A stretch of 64,000 nucleotides of DNA from Pseudomonas marginalis. GTDB lineage: Bacteria; Pseudomonadota; Gammaproteobacteria; Pseudomonadales; Pseudomonadaceae. The stretch spans positions 530,951 through 594,950 of the forward strand of contig NZ_LKEG01000052.1 of assembly GCF_001645105.1 (NCBI RefSeq). Direction: 5' to 3'. Below, one piece after another: positions 22,464 through 31,139 of this stretch. A program made the translations under genes and the position numbers. The notes beneath the pieces are model-generated. The model was not told where the DNA came from. It searched no databases and was given only the letters and a program-made list of their open reading frames with translations. Within the stretch, counting starts at the first letter, position 1. The number at the start of each line of letters is the position of its first letter.

Positions 22464-23576
22464 TCAAGCCGGCTCCGGTGCCACCCGCTGCTGCGCCTTC
22501 CCCAGAGCCTGCGCCCAGTTCTCCGGCAAGTTGATGTAATCCACCAACTCGCGCAACCGCCCCTGATCGCGACCATTGAAGTTGAACACCAACCGCGTCA
22601 AATGGCCGAACCTCGGCTCATCATGCTCCTCGCCGGTGTACGTAAGCTGCTGAAACTCTCCGCTCAACCGCAGGCTGGCAAACTCACTCTGCAGATGGGC
22701 CAATGCCCGGTCACTGAGTGGGTGATGCATGCGCACCACAAACTCACGCTTCAACCAGCGTGTGGAGTGGAAGTTGGCATAAAACTGGTTGATCTCTTCA
22801 ACCGCCTCTTCGGCGCTGTACACCAGGCGTACCAGCTTGAGGTCGGTGGGCAGGATGTAGCGGTTGGCTTCCAACTGGCTGCGGATAAAGTCCAGGGCGC
22901 CTTGCCAGAACCCGCCGCCTGGCGCGTCCAGCAGCACCACCGGCACCAGCGGGCTCTTGCCGGTCTGGATCAGTGTCAGTACTTCCAGCGCTTCATCCAG
23001 GGTGCCAAAACCACCCGGGCACAAGACCAATGCATCGGCTTCCTTGACGAAGAACAGCTTGCGGGTAAAGAAGAAGTGGAAAGACAGCAGGTTCTCCGTG
23101 CCATCGATGGTCGGGTTGGCGTGCTGCTCAAACGGCAGCGTGATATTGAACCCCAAGCTATGTTCCAGGCCCGCGCCTTCGTGGGCGGCGGCCATGATGC
23201 CTCCGCCCCCGCCAGTGATCACCATCAGGTCCGAGCGCGCCAGTGCAGCGCCAACTTCTCGGGCCAGGGCGTACAGCGGGCTTTCCACCGGGGTGCGTGC
23301 CGAACCGAACACGGTGACCTTGCGTCGGCCCTTGAACTGTTCCAGCACGCGGAAGGCGTGGTCGAGTTCGCGGATGGCTTGCAGGGTGATTTTGGCGTTC
23401 CAGCGGTTGCGGTCGTCCTGCGCCATGCGCAGCACGGTGAGGATCATGTCGCGATACAGAGGGATATTAGGGCTGTTGGGAGCGATCAGCTGGAGTTGGG
23501 CTTCGACCTGCTGGGTAAGGTCGGCGCCGTTTTCTTCAAAATGCCGGAGCAGGCTGTCATTCGGTTCGTAAGGCAT
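22464..23576 (-). CDS. LOG-family protein (long form)
   Basis: This 370-residue protein has a central Rossmann-type LOG domain with VTVFGSART, VITGGGGGIMAAAHEGA and the nucleotide-binding CPGGFGTLDE motif. It has additional N- and C-terminal regions beyond the ~190-residue cytokinin-activating LOG enzymes. The short LOG proteins are phosphoribohydrolases releasing free cytokinin bases; for this long type the in vivo substrate is uncertain, with nucleotide 5'-monophosphate hydrolysis likely. It converges on recX, as in other pseudomonads. Confidence 0.88.
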   Translation of the reverse strand: MPYEPNDSLLRHFEENGADLTQQVEAQLQLIAPNSPNIPLYRDMILTVLRMAQDDRNRWNAKITLQAIRELDHAFRVLEQFKGRRKVTVFGSARTPVESPLYALAREVGAALARSDLMVITGGGGGIMAAAHEGAGLEHSLGFNITLPFEQHANPTIDGTENLLSFHFFFTRKLFFVKEADALVLCPGGFGTLDEALEVLTLIQTGKSPLVPVVLLDAPGGGFWQGALDFIRSQLEANRYILPTDLKLVRLVYSAEEAVEEINQFYANFHSTRWLKREFVVRMHHPLSDRALAHLQSEFASLRLSGEFQQLTYTGEEHDEPRFGHLTRLVFNFNGRDQGRLRELVDYINLPENWAQALGKAQQRVAPEPA

Positions 23577-23953
23577 TCAACTTCTCCTTCTTCACAGAGG
23601 CGGGGCCTGCGGCGAGAAATTCGTCCGGCGGCCGCGACACTGCATGTGTCGCTGCATGCCCAAGGCATTGCACATGTTCGCCAGGCGGCAAACGGGCTCT
23701 GTATGTTCCTTGTGATTTAAAAACCTTTGCACTGCACGTCGCAGGAGGGCAACCCTCTTTTGCCCTGAAAATGTTACAGAACGGCGTGAAAACCGTTGTG
23801 AACGGGCGGTTGGGATGGCTTGATCATGGGCCGAAAAACCCTTGGCTGGCAACCGCTTATTGGTCACTCATCAGGGAGTTTAGCCGCGTACAGGGCGTTG
23901 AAGCGGGGGGAGTGCGCGCCACTGGACAGCAGCGCGCGACGGTCAGGCCAAGG
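23577..23953. other. Intergenic stretch without a supported gene
   Basis: About 375 bases between the LOG gene and the QSregVF-like gene. It contains a small hairpin (GAGGG-CAA-CCCTC followed by TTTT, near 23744-23760) that could be a weak plus-strand terminator. Short open frames here have no ribosome site and no recognisable product. Confidence 0.4.
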
Positions 23954-24394
23954 TTACTTTTTCTTCTTCGCCGCAGCCGGTGCCGGGCAATCCGCTTCGA
24001 CGAACTTTACCGATGCCACAGGACGGTTGGTCTTGTTCTCGGTGATCTCGTAGCGCATCACCGCGCCCTTGGCCATCAGCTCGCGGTAGCCTTTGTTCAG
24101 GCACACGCTCTGGCCCAGTTGGAAATACACCGCCTTGGGGTTGGCGCGCATCTGTTCGGCGCGGTCGGGCAAGACGCTGAGGTGATCGATCAGCTGCATG
24201 CCTTCTACGGTGTAGGCGACTTCCAGGGTTTTTTCGTCGATTTCCCGGGGCAGGTCCTTGTTGCTCTCCGCCGCGACGCTTTGCAGCTTGCGGTTCATTT
24301 GGGCCTCCAGCAGCGAGGCCGCCTGGGCGCACACGGGCAATACCAGCGCGAGGGCGACGGATGGGGCGACAAAACGCAGCATGGAACGCAGCAT
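23954..24394 (-). CDS. Periplasmic protein, QSregVF (PA3611-like) family
   Basis: This 146-residue protein has a clear signal peptide (LRFVAPSVALALVLPVCAQA-A). The mature part begins SLLEAQMNRKLQSVAAES, with two cysteines (VCLNKG and ADCPAP) able to form a disulfide, and ends in a lysine run. Size, cysteine spacing and chromosomal neighbourhood match P. aeruginosa PA3611, annotated as a quorum-sensing-regulated virulence factor; its biochemical role is not established. AGGAG precedes the start. Confidence 0.7.
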   Translation of the reverse strand: MLRSMLRFVAPSVALALVLPVCAQAASLLEAQMNRKLQSVAAESNKDLPREIDEKTLEVAYTVEGMQLIDHLSVLPDRAEQMRANPKAVYFQLGQSVCLNKGYRELMAKGAVMRYEITENKTNRPVASVKFVEADCPAPAAAKKKK

Positions 24395-24573
24395 GAAACT
24401 CTCCTGATTCGGTTACTGGTGCATAGACCAGCCACTGCGCTGTGCGTTCAGTGGCGCGCAATTATAGGTGAGCCCCTGCCACTACAGCCAGGCGTATCGC
24501 TGGTAAACTGCGGCCACTTCCGCCTTCCACGAGTTTTTACCGTGTCGATTTACCCGTTCCCACGGCGCATCCG

Positions 24574-25293
24574 ATGAGCCACGCCGTTTCCCGCCTGCGC
24601 ACCCAGCGCCTGGCCCGCGCCGTCCGGCCGTTCCTCAACCGTGGTTCGCGTGCCGAGCGTTGCCCTGGCTGCCGGGTCATCCCTGAATACTGCCTGTGTG
24701 CCTGGCGGCCCAAGGTCGCGGCGAAATCCGCCATGTGCCTGCTGATGCATGACGTTGAGCCGATGAAACCCAGCAACACCGGCTGGCTGATCGCCGATGT
24801 CATCGACGACACCACGGCGTTCGCCTGGTCGCGTACCGAAGTTGACCCTGAATTGCTCACTTTGCTGGCCGACCCACAATGGCAGCCCTTTATCGTGTTC
24901 CCCGGCGAATTCGTCGCGCCCGAGCGTGTCGTCAGCGAAGTGACGGCGGCAGAGGGCAAGCGCCCATTGTTCATCTTGCTCGATGGCACCTGGAGTGAGG
25001 CGCGCAAGATGTTCCGCAAAAGCCCCTACCTGGAGCATCTACCGGTACTCAGCCTGGCGCCGGAACAGCTGTCACGCTACAAACTGCGTCGTTCCAAGCG
25101 CGACGACCACTTCTGTACCGCCGAAGTCGCCGCTCTGTGCCTTGAGCTGGCGGATGACCAAGCCGCCTGCGAAGTACTCGACGCCTACCTGGACGTGTTC
25201 AGCACCCATTACCTGGCGGCCAAGTTCCAATTACCCCTGGACCCGACGGACATCGTCCATACTCGTCTTGCGCCCTATGTACCGGCGGTATAA
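24574..25293 (+). CDS. tapT: tRNA-uridine aminocarboxypropyltransferase (DTW domain)
   Basis: This 239-residue protein has a zinc-binding N-terminus (CPGCRVIPEYCLC) and the DTW-family core: MHDVEPMKPSNTGWL, FILLDGTWSEARKMF (the D-x-T-W signature) and YKLRRSKRDDHFCTAEVAAL. TapT adds the acp3 group to U47 of several tRNAs. It stands alone on the plus strand between two regulators. Confidence 0.88.
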   Translation: MSHAVSRLRTQRLARAVRPFLNRGSRAERCPGCRVIPEYCLCAWRPKVAAKSAMCLLMHDVEPMKPSNTGWLIADVIDDTTAFAWSRTEVDPELLTLLADPQWQPFIVFPGEFVAPERVVSEVTAAEGKRPLFILLDGTWSEARKMFRKSPYLEHLPVLSLAPEQLSRYKLRRSKRDDHFCTAEVAALCLELADDQAACEVLDAYLDVFSTHYLAAKFQLPLDPTDIVHTRLAPYVPAV

Positions 25294-25546
25294 CCAGACG
25301 ACGTTTGCATGATGGCACCCTAAACCCGCACGCCGCTAAAATGCCCATGGGCGTAGTGCTTGACCCCCCAGGCTACGCTGGGCATGCTGGGCGCCGATTG
25401 GGGGGCAACCGTGAATTTTTCGACGTCGTTCCAGGGGCATTTGACGTTGAGCGTGCCCTGTGGCGATAGCTGCCTGGCTGTCGCCTTGTGTACTGGCGAA
25501 CCCTGAACCCATCAGGGCTCCCATAAAAAACAGGATCATTTAATCA

Positions 25547-26197
25547 ATGGCCACATACGAAATCCTGATAGCCGACGACCACCCGCTGTTTCGCAGCGCG
25601 CTGCACCAAGCAGTGACCTTGGGCCTTGGCCCGGACGTGCGCCTGGTCGAAGTGGCCAGCATTGCCGAGCTGGAAGCCCGCCTCACCGAAAAATCCGACT
25701 GGGACCTGGTGCTGCTCGATCTGAACATGCCCGGCGCCTACGGTTTCTCCGGGCTGGTGCTGTTGCGTGGGCAATACCCGCAGATCCCCGTGGTGATGGT
25801 CTCCGCCCAGGAAGACGCCGATGTGGTGGTGCGCTCCAAGGAGTTTGGCGCCAGCGGTTTCATTCCCAAGTCCAGCGCGATGGAAGAGATCCAGAAAGCC
25901 GTACGCGCCGTGCTGGATGGCGATGTGTCCTGGCCGCCGCAGGCGTTTGAAGAAATCAATGTGTCCGACGAGGCCAAGGCCGCCCGTGATGGCCTCGCCA
26001 GCCTGACGCCCCAGCAGTTCCGGGTGCTGACCATGGTCTGTGAGGGCTTGTTGAACAAGCAGATTGCCTACGAGCTGAGCGTGTCGGAAGCGACGATCAA
26101 GGCCCATGTGACGGCGATTTTCCGCAAGCTGGGCGTGCGTACACGCACCCAGGCGGCGCTGCTCTTGCAACAACTTGAGTCAATTTCGCAGCACTAG
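25547..26197 (+). CDS. erdR: LuxR-type response regulator, ErdR-like
   Basis: This 216-residue protein has a receiver domain with the acidic pocket at D10-D11 (LIADDHPLF) and phospho-acceptor D58 (LVLLDLNMPG), a linker, and a C-terminal LuxR HTH (LTPQQFRVLTMVCEGLLNKQ, SVSEATIKAHVTAIFRKLGV). The place next to dgkA and downstream of recA matches ErdR (PA3604), which controls ethanol and acetate metabolism genes in P. aeruginosa and P. putida. The cognate kinase is not adjacent. Confidence 0.85.
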   Translation: MATYEILIADDHPLFRSALHQAVTLGLGPDVRLVEVASIAELEARLTEKSDWDLVLLDLNMPGAYGFSGLVLLRGQYPQIPVVMVSAQEDADVVVRSKEFGASGFIPKSSAMEEIQKAVRAVLDGDVSWPPQAFEEINVSDEAKAARDGLASLTPQQFRVLTMVCEGLLNKQIAYELSVSEATIKAHVTAIFRKLGVRTRTQAALLLQQLESISQH

Positions 26198-26272
26198 GCG
26201 TTCACCGCTTCACGCTTTTTTGACTTTGCGTGATCTAGTTTCCCCACTCCTTTGGTTCAGTTGCCTATCTCT

Positions 26273-26635
26273 ATGTCGCCTTTCAAGGGTCAAACCGGTA
26301 TCAAACGTATTTTCAATGCAGGGGGATATTCCCTGGACGGCCTGCGCGCAGCGTTCACCGGCGAGGCGGCGTTCCGCCAACTGGTGCTGCTCAACGTGAT
26401 CCTGATCCCGGTGAGCTTTTTCCTGAATGTCAGCCGGGTCGAGCGGGCCTTGCTGATCGCCGTGTGCCTGCTGGCGTTGATCGTCGAGTTGCTCAACTCG
26501 GCGGTGGAAGCGGCGATCGACCGCATCTCCCTGGACCGCCATCCACTGTCGAAAAACGCCAAGGACATGGGCAGCGCCGCCCAGTTCGTCGCGCTGACCA
26601 TGATCACTCTGGTGTGGGCCGTGATCCTGGTCTGA
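26273..26635 (+). CDS. dgkA: Diacylglycerol kinase
   Basis: This 120-residue integral membrane kinase starts MSPFKGQTGIKRIFNAGGYS. It has GLRAAFTGEAAFRQ, three membrane helices (LVLLNVILIPVSFFL, ALLIAVCLLALIVELLNSAV, FVALTMITLVWAVIL) and the catalytic ELLNSAVEAAIDR. It recycles diacylglycerol, a by-product of membrane-derived oligosaccharide decoration, to phosphatidic acid; the window also holds opgD from that pathway. Confidence 0.95.
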   Translation: MSPFKGQTGIKRIFNAGGYSLDGLRAAFTGEAAFRQLVLLNVILIPVSFFLNVSRVERALLIAVCLLALIVELLNSAVEAAIDRISLDRHPLSKNAKDMGSAAQFVALTMITLVWAVILV

Positions 26636-26638
26636 CCC

Positions 26639-27565
26639 TCAGGCAATGCTCGGCAGCACGATCTCGTCGCTGCGCTGGACCCCGGCGGTGAAGGCGCGGC
26701 ACAGCTCCAGGAACTCGCGCATGGCCGAGGTCTGGTACTTCTGTTTATGCCAGATGAAGTAGAACTGCCGGGCCAGGTCCAGGTCCGGGGTTTCCACCGG
26801 CACCAGGCTGCCACGGCGGAATGCATCGCGCAGCGCCAGCCGCGAAATGCAGCCGATCCCCAACCCCGACTCCACCGCACGCTTGATCGCCTCGGTGTGT
26901 TCCAGCTCCAGGCGGATATTCAGCGTGCTGCGGTGGTGGCGCATGGCTTGGTCGAACGTCAAGCGCGTGCCCGAACCCTGTTCACGCAGGATCCACGCTT
27001 CGTGGGTCAACTCATCCATGCTCGCCATGCCACGCTTGGCCAGATGATGCTGCGGCGCACAAAACACCACCAATTCATCCTCGACCCAGGTTTGCACCTC
27101 GATATCCGGGTGGCTGCAGTCGCCTTCGATTAGACCCAGGTCAATTTCGTAATGCGCGACCTGGTGCACGATATGGGCAGTGTTCTGCACATGCAGCTTC
27201 ACCTGGCTCTCGGGGTGCTGTTGCATGAAGCTGCCGATCAGCAGGGTGGCCAAATAGTTGCCGATGGTGAGGGTAGCGCCGACCGCCAGCGAGCCAAAGC
27301 CGGACTTGCCGTTCAGCAGGTCCTCGATCTCCTTGGCCTGGTCCAGCAGCGCCACGGCCTGAGGCAGCAACTGGTGGCCGAGGGCGTTGAGGCTCAGGCG
27401 TTTACCGGCGCGGTCGAATAATTGGCAGCTGGATTGACGCTCCAGCTCAGTAATGGAAGTGCTGGCGGCGGATTGAGATAAGGCCAGAAGGCCAGCAGCG
27501 CGTGAGACGCTTTCCTGCTGGGCGACGGCGACGAAGACTTGCAGTTGACGGAGAGTAAATCGCAT
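26639..27565 (-). CDS. finR: LysR-family regulator FinR
   Basis: This 308-residue protein has an N-terminal winged HTH (MRFTLRQLQVFVAVAQQESV, AAGLLALSQSAASTSITELE) and a C-terminal periplasmic-binding-like effector domain. The start at MRFTLRQ is used because the HTH begins there; upstream in-frame codons overlap the promoter. It is divergent from fpr, the arrangement known for FinR, which activates fpr under oxidative stress in P. putida and P. aeruginosa. Confidence 0.9.
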   Translation of the reverse strand: MRFTLRQLQVFVAVAQQESVSRAAGLLALSQSAASTSITELERQSSCQLFDRAGKRLSLNALGHQLLPQAVALLDQAKEIEDLLNGKSGFGSLAVGATLTIGNYLATLLIGSFMQQHPESQVKLHVQNTAHIVHQVAHYEIDLGLIEGDCSHPDIEVQTWVEDELVVFCAPQHHLAKRGMASMDELTHEAWILREQGSGTRLTFDQAMRHHRSTLNIRLELEHTEAIKRAVESGLGIGCISRLALRDAFRRGSLVPVETPDLDLARQFYFIWHKQKYQTSAMREFLELCRAFTAGVQRSDEIVLPSIA

Positions 27566-27690
27566 ATCGATATAACCGATAACCCTTATCTTAATAATCC
27601 AGTTAACAGATATTGTCGCCGCCATTAGAATGCTGTGCAATTGCGCATCCACACCTTTGGCGCAGACCCATTTCCAGGAGTCCCCCGTAC
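27566..27690. promoter_or_regulatory. finR/fpr divergent promoter region
   Basis: TTAACA (27603-27608) and TAGAAT (27626-27631), 17 bases apart, form a likely fpr promoter. Just upstream, ATAACCGATAACCCTTAT has ATAA/TTAT arms of the T-N11-A type that LysR regulators bind, a candidate FinR site close to the -35. The fpr ribosome site is AGGAG. Confidence 0.65.
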
Positions 27691-28470
27691 ATGAGCAACA
27701 TGAACCACGAGCGTGTCCTCAGTGTTCATCACTGGAACGACACTCTGTTCAGCTTCAAGTGCACCCGCGATCCGGGCCTGCGCTTCGAGAACGGTCAGTT
27801 CGTGATGATCGGCCTGCAACAGCCCAACGGCCGCCCGCTCATGCGCGCTTACTCCATTGCCAGCCCGAACTGGGAAGAGCATCTGGAGTTCTTCAGCATC
27901 AAGGTGCCGGATGGTCCGCTGACTTCCCAATTGCAGCACTTGAAGGAAGGCGACGAGATCATCATCAGCAAAAAACCGACAGGCACCCTGGTGCTTGACG
28001 ATTTGAAGCCGGGCAAACACCTGTACCTGCTCAGCACCGGTACTGGCCTGGCGCCATTTATGAGCGTGATCCAGGACCCGGAAACCTACGAGCGTTTCGA
28101 AAAAGTGATCCTGTGCCACGGCGTGCGTTACGTCAACGAAGTCGCTTACCGCGAATTCATCACCGAGCACCTGCCGCAGAACGAATTCTTCGGCGAGGCC
28201 CTGCGTGACAAGTTGATCTACTACCCGACCGTGACCCGCGAGCCGTTCGAAAACGAAGGCCGCCTGACCGACCTGATGCGCAGCGGCAAGTTGTTCAGCG
28301 ACATCGGTCTGCCGCCGATCAATCCTGAAGATGACCGCGCCATGCTGTGCGGCAGCCCAAGCATGCTGGACGAAACCAGCGAAGTGTTGAACAGCTTCGG
28401 TCTGAAGGTTTCGCCGCGCATGCGTGAGCCGGGTGATTACCTGATCGAGCGCGCGTTCGTCGAGAAATAA
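27691..28470 (+). CDS. fpr: Ferredoxin-NADP+ reductase
   Basis: This 259-residue FAD enzyme starts MSNMNHERVLSVHHWND. It has FAD-binding RPLMRAYSIAS, the GPLTSQLQHLKEGD segment, the NADP-binding STGTGLAPFMSVI and LCGSPSM, and ends LIERAFVEK. It exchanges electrons between NADPH and ferredoxin/flavodoxin, supports Fe-S repair and is induced by superoxide through FinR. An upstream in-frame start would include the promoter and is rejected. Confidence 0.95.
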   Translation: MSNMNHERVLSVHHWNDTLFSFKCTRDPGLRFENGQFVMIGLQQPNGRPLMRAYSIASPNWEEHLEFFSIKVPDGPLTSQLQHLKEGDEIIISKKPTGTLVLDDLKPGKHLYLLSTGTGLAPFMSVIQDPETYERFEKVILCHGVRYVNEVAYREFITEHLPQNEFFGEALRDKLIYYPTVTREPFENEGRLTDLMRSGKLFSDIGLPPINPEDDRAMLCGSPSMLDETSEVLNSFGLKVSPRMREPGDYLIERAFVEK

Positions 28471-28482
28471 ACACCGGTCAAA

Positions 28483-28522
28483 AAAATGTGGGAGGGGGTC
28501 AAGCCCCCTCCCACATTTTGTT
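28483..28522. terminator. REP-type palindrome acting as fpr terminator
   Basis: A 16-bp perfect stem (AAAATGTGGGAGGGGG and its complement) with a 5-base loop is followed by GTTT. The TGTGGGAGGGGG palindrome is a common interspersed repeat of this group. It recurs at 42806 and 45708 in this window. Confidence 0.8.
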
Positions 28523-28532
28523 TCCGGTTTAT

Positions 28533-29228
28533 TCAGTTAGCTGGCAGCACTTCAAGCACACAAATCACCCCAGCCTCCGGATAGTGCCAACGCACATCCA
28601 CATCCCAGAATTGCGCACCGTATTCCCGCTCTGGCCCCGGTGTCTGGTACGCCGGCCGTGGATCCTGCGCCAAACACTGATCGATCAATTCCACTAGTGG
28701 CTCGCCAAGGCGTTGTGCATGGCCTTGTGCCTGTTGCAGGGCAGTCTTCAGCCACTGCACGGGGATCAACTGCGGCGCACCGCTGGCGATGTCATTGGTG
28801 GCCGTGTCGACGATGTCGGCATACGGCACATACGGCTTGATATCCAGCACCGGCGTGCCATCCAGTAAGTCGATCCCGGAAATCCATAACCGCCCCGGTT
28901 CCACCTTGTCGAGCTTCACCACCGACTGGCCAATGCCATTGGGTCGATGGGTCGCGCGCGTGGCAAACACGCCCATGGACGTGTTGCCGCCCAGGCGGGG
29001 AGGGCGCACTTTCAGGCGGGGTTTGTCTTCCAGCGCCTGGTGGAACAGGAACAGCAGCCATACATGGCTGACCTGTTCCAGGCCCTGCACCGCGTCACCG
29101 CCGCCGAACGGCGTCACCAGCTCCAGCACACCACGGGCGGCCGGCGCCAGCTGTGGTTGGCGTGGGATGGCAAACTTCTCCTTGAAGCAGGAGCGCACGA
29201 ACCCGACGGGCGAGACGTTGTAACTCAT
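28533..29228 (-). CDS. trmO: tRNA (t6A37)-methyltransferase TrmO
   Basis: This 231-residue protein of the TsaA/TrmO family has the N-terminal VSPVGFVRSCFKEKFAIPRQ, then HVWLLFLFHQ, GNTSMGVFATRATHRPNGIGQSVVKL (the conserved R-RP-N-IG block) and LDGTPVLDIKPYVPYAD. It methylates N6 of t6A at position 37 of tRNA-Thr. It overlaps nothing but lies 3 bases from the DUF1456 gene upstream, so the two probably share a transcript. Confidence 0.93.
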   Translation of the reverse strand: MSYNVSPVGFVRSCFKEKFAIPRQPQLAPAARGVLELVTPFGGGDAVQGLEQVSHVWLLFLFHQALEDKPRLKVRPPRLGGNTSMGVFATRATHRPNGIGQSVVKLDKVEPGRLWISGIDLLDGTPVLDIKPYVPYADIVDTATNDIASGAPQLIPVQWLKTALQQAQGHAQRLGEPLVELIDQCLAQDPRPAYQTPGPEREYGAQFWDVDVRWHYPEAGVICVLEVLPAN

Positions 29229-29231
29229 GGC

Positions 29232-29702
29232 TTACGCACGAACCCGCAGCGTCAGGCCCTTGAGGAAGTTACGCAGCAACTGGTCGCCACAGGTCCGGTA
29301 GTTGGTGTGGCCGAACTTGCGGAACAGCGCGCTCAGCTCAGGCTTGGACACCGGAAACTCGGCGGCCTTGAGGATCGCATGCATGTCGTCTTCCTTCAGT
29401 TCGAAGGCCACGCGCAGTTTCTTGAGGATGATGTTGTTGGTCACCGGGGTCTCGATCGGCTGCGGCGGGCGGCTTTCGTCCTTGCCGCGCTTGAAGATCA
29501 CCAGGCCATCGAGGAAGTGGGCCATGACCTCATCCGGGCAGAACACGAAGCCTTCTTCCTCATCTTTCTTGAGGTAGGTCAGCAGGTCTTCTTTGGTGAC
29601 TTCCATGCCGCCGAGCTGGGTGATTTCGACCATCTTGTTGTCGCTGATGTCGAGCATGTAGCGCACGCTGCGCAGTACGTCATTGTGAATCATGGTGGGC
29701 AA
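29232..29702 (-). CDS. DUF1456 family protein (YehS-like)
   Basis: This 156-residue protein has two similar halves, each with a [ND]-xx-[LI]-[KR]-[SK]-[LV]-R-[YV]-x[LF] start (NDVLRSVRYMLDISDNKM and NNIILKKLRVAFELKEDDM) and a following V/S-K-x-[DE]-[LS] segment (VTKEDLLTYLKK and VSKPELSALFRK). This internal duplication defines DUF1456/YehS. The function is not established. It lies between an RsuA-like gene and trmO, all on the minus strand. Confidence 0.88.
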   Translation of the reverse strand: MPTMIHNDVLRSVRYMLDISDNKMVEITQLGGMEVTKEDLLTYLKKDEEEGFVFCPDEVMAHFLDGLVIFKRGKDESRPPQPIETPVTNNIILKKLRVAFELKEDDMHAILKAAEFPVSKPELSALFRKFGHTNYRTCGDQLLRNFLKGLTLRVRA

Positions 29703-29761
29703 TCCTGGTTTTCAACGGTGGACACCGCCCAGGCAGGCGATGTCGATAATAGGGGAGCGGC

Positions 29762-30472
29762 TTAGAACTTCTCTTTGCCGGACAGGTACCGCCATTGGCC
29801 CACTGGCACTTTGCCGATGGACACGCCGCCGATGCGGATGCGGCGAATAGCGATAACCTTGAGGCCGACCGCTTCGCAGAACAGCGCAATGACACCCGGC
29901 TGCGGGTTCTTCATCGCAAAGCGCAGGCGGTTCTCGTTCTGCCAGCTGGCTTTGACCGCCGGCAGCTCTTTGCCTTTGTAGGTCAGGCCGTGGTTAAGGC
30001 GGTTGAGGCCGTGGGCAACCATGTCGCCTTCGACTTCCACCACATATTCCTGCTCGATCTTGGCGGCATCGGCGGTCAACTTGCGCAGAATCTTCCAGTC
30101 CTGGGTAAATACCAGCAGGCCGCTGGCCTTGGCTTGCAGGTCGGCGCTGGCGGTCAGGCGCAGAAAGTGGCCCTTGAGCGGGCGCTTGCTGAAGCGGTGC
30201 TCTTCGGACAGGGTCTCGGCGCTGATCGAGGCCATCGCCGTTTCTGCGTCCATACCTGCCGGCGCGTGCATCAGGATGGTCACCGGCTCGGGCACGGTGG
30301 CCTTCGCTTCGGGGTCGAGTTCGACTTTCTGGGTGGTGACCTTGAACTGCGGCTCGTCGATCACTTCACCGTCCACCGAGACCCAGCCGCCTTCAATGAA
30401 CAGCTCAGCCTCCCGACGGGAGCAACCGACCAGTTCGATAAGGCGTTTGGAGAGGCGTATGGGGTCAGTCAT
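29762..30472 (-). CDS. RsuA/RluF-like pseudouridine synthase family protein with altered catalytic site
   Basis: This 236-residue protein has an N-terminal S4 RNA-binding domain (RLSKRLIELVGCSRREAELFIEGGWVSV) and an RsuA-type domain ending ALFCEAVGLKVIAIRRIRIG. At the place where the family has the active-site G-R-L-D-xx-[TS]-x-GLL, this protein reads A-D-L-Q-AKA-S-GLLVFT, so both the Arg and the catalytic Asp are replaced (Asp to Gln). It may be a non-catalytic RNA-binding relative or use another residue. Minus-strand cluster with the DUF1456 gene and trmO. Confidence 0.8.
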   Translation of the reverse strand: MTDPIRLSKRLIELVGCSRREAELFIEGGWVSVDGEVIDEPQFKVTTQKVELDPEAKATVPEPVTILMHAPAGMDAETAMASISAETLSEEHRFSKRPLKGHFLRLTASADLQAKASGLLVFTQDWKILRKLTADAAKIEQEYVVEVEGDMVAHGLNRLNHGLTYKGKELPAVKASWQNENRLRFAMKNPQPGVIALFCEAVGLKVIAIRRIRIGGVSIGKVPVGQWRYLSGKEKF

Positions 30473-30574
30473 GACAAGGGCCGTAACAAAAGGGGGCGGC
30501 TATTGTACCTGCCTGGCGCCGGTTAATCCCGGCCCCATTTCAGTGCTTTGTCTTTTTGTGGGTGCTGCGTTTCG

Positions 30575-31042
30575 TCAGCCACTGCGCTGTTGCTGCTGGC
30601 ACAAACGCATACGCAGTAACGGATACGGCTGTCCCAGGCCATCATGCTCCGTGCGTCCAATCACCTCGAACCCCTGTTTGAGGTAAAAGCCCAGCGCCTG
30701 CGGGTTCTGCTCGTTCACTTCCAGCTCGTCGGCGTTCATATGCTCGATCGCATAGCGCAGCAATTGCCGGCCAAGGCCCTGGCCCCGGTATTTCGGGTCG
30801 ATAAACAACATTTCGACTTTACCTGCGGCCACCCCGGCAAACCCGGTGATGCGTTGGTGCGAGTCTTTGGTGCAAATCAGCATCACCGTGTCCAGATAGT
30901 GAGTCAGCACCAGGTGCCTCAGGTGCTCGATGTAGCTATCCGGCAAAAAATCATGGGTCGCCCGCACGGAGGACTCCCATATTTCAGTCAGTTTTTGATA
31001 ATCGCTGGTTTTAGGTGTGTGGATAACCGAATGCCGACGCAT
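30575..31042 (-). CDS. GNAT-family N-acetyltransferase
   Basis: This 155-residue protein has the GNAT core: GVAAGKVEMLFIDPKYRGQG, LGRQLLRYAIEHM (acetyl-CoA P-loop, RGQGLGRQL) and EVNEQNPQALGFYLKQGFEV. The substrate is unknown; the E-N-x-x-A-x-x-FY-x-x-xGF end is common to small-molecule and protein acetylases. It is transcribed away from rimO's terminator. Confidence 0.9.
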   Translation of the reverse strand: MRRHSVIHTPKTSDYQKLTEIWESSVRATHDFLPDSYIEHLRHLVLTHYLDTVMLICTKDSHQRITGFAGVAAGKVEMLFIDPKYRGQGLGRQLLRYAIEHMNADELEVNEQNPQALGFYLKQGFEVIGRTEHDGLGQPYPLLRMRLCQQQQRSG

Positions 31043-31089
31043 GCTCGCTGCCCCTGCCGATGATTGACGATGGGCAAACGATAGACCTA

Positions 31090-31126
31090 AAAAAGCCCCA
31101 CATCTTGATCAGATGCAGGGCTTTTT
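31090..31126. terminator. Bidirectional terminator between rimO and the GNAT gene
   Basis: AAAAGCCC/GGGCTTTT outer stem with an inner CATCT/AGATG stem; A-run on one side and T-run on the other. It lies just past the rimO stop on the minus strand. Confidence 0.85.
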
Positions 31127-31139
31127 ACGGGGTTACCGA

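Noticed and set aside
25294..25546. Possible small gene between tapT and erdR on the minus strand
   Set aside because: Weak start context and no coherent protein features; the stretch more likely holds the erdR promoter.
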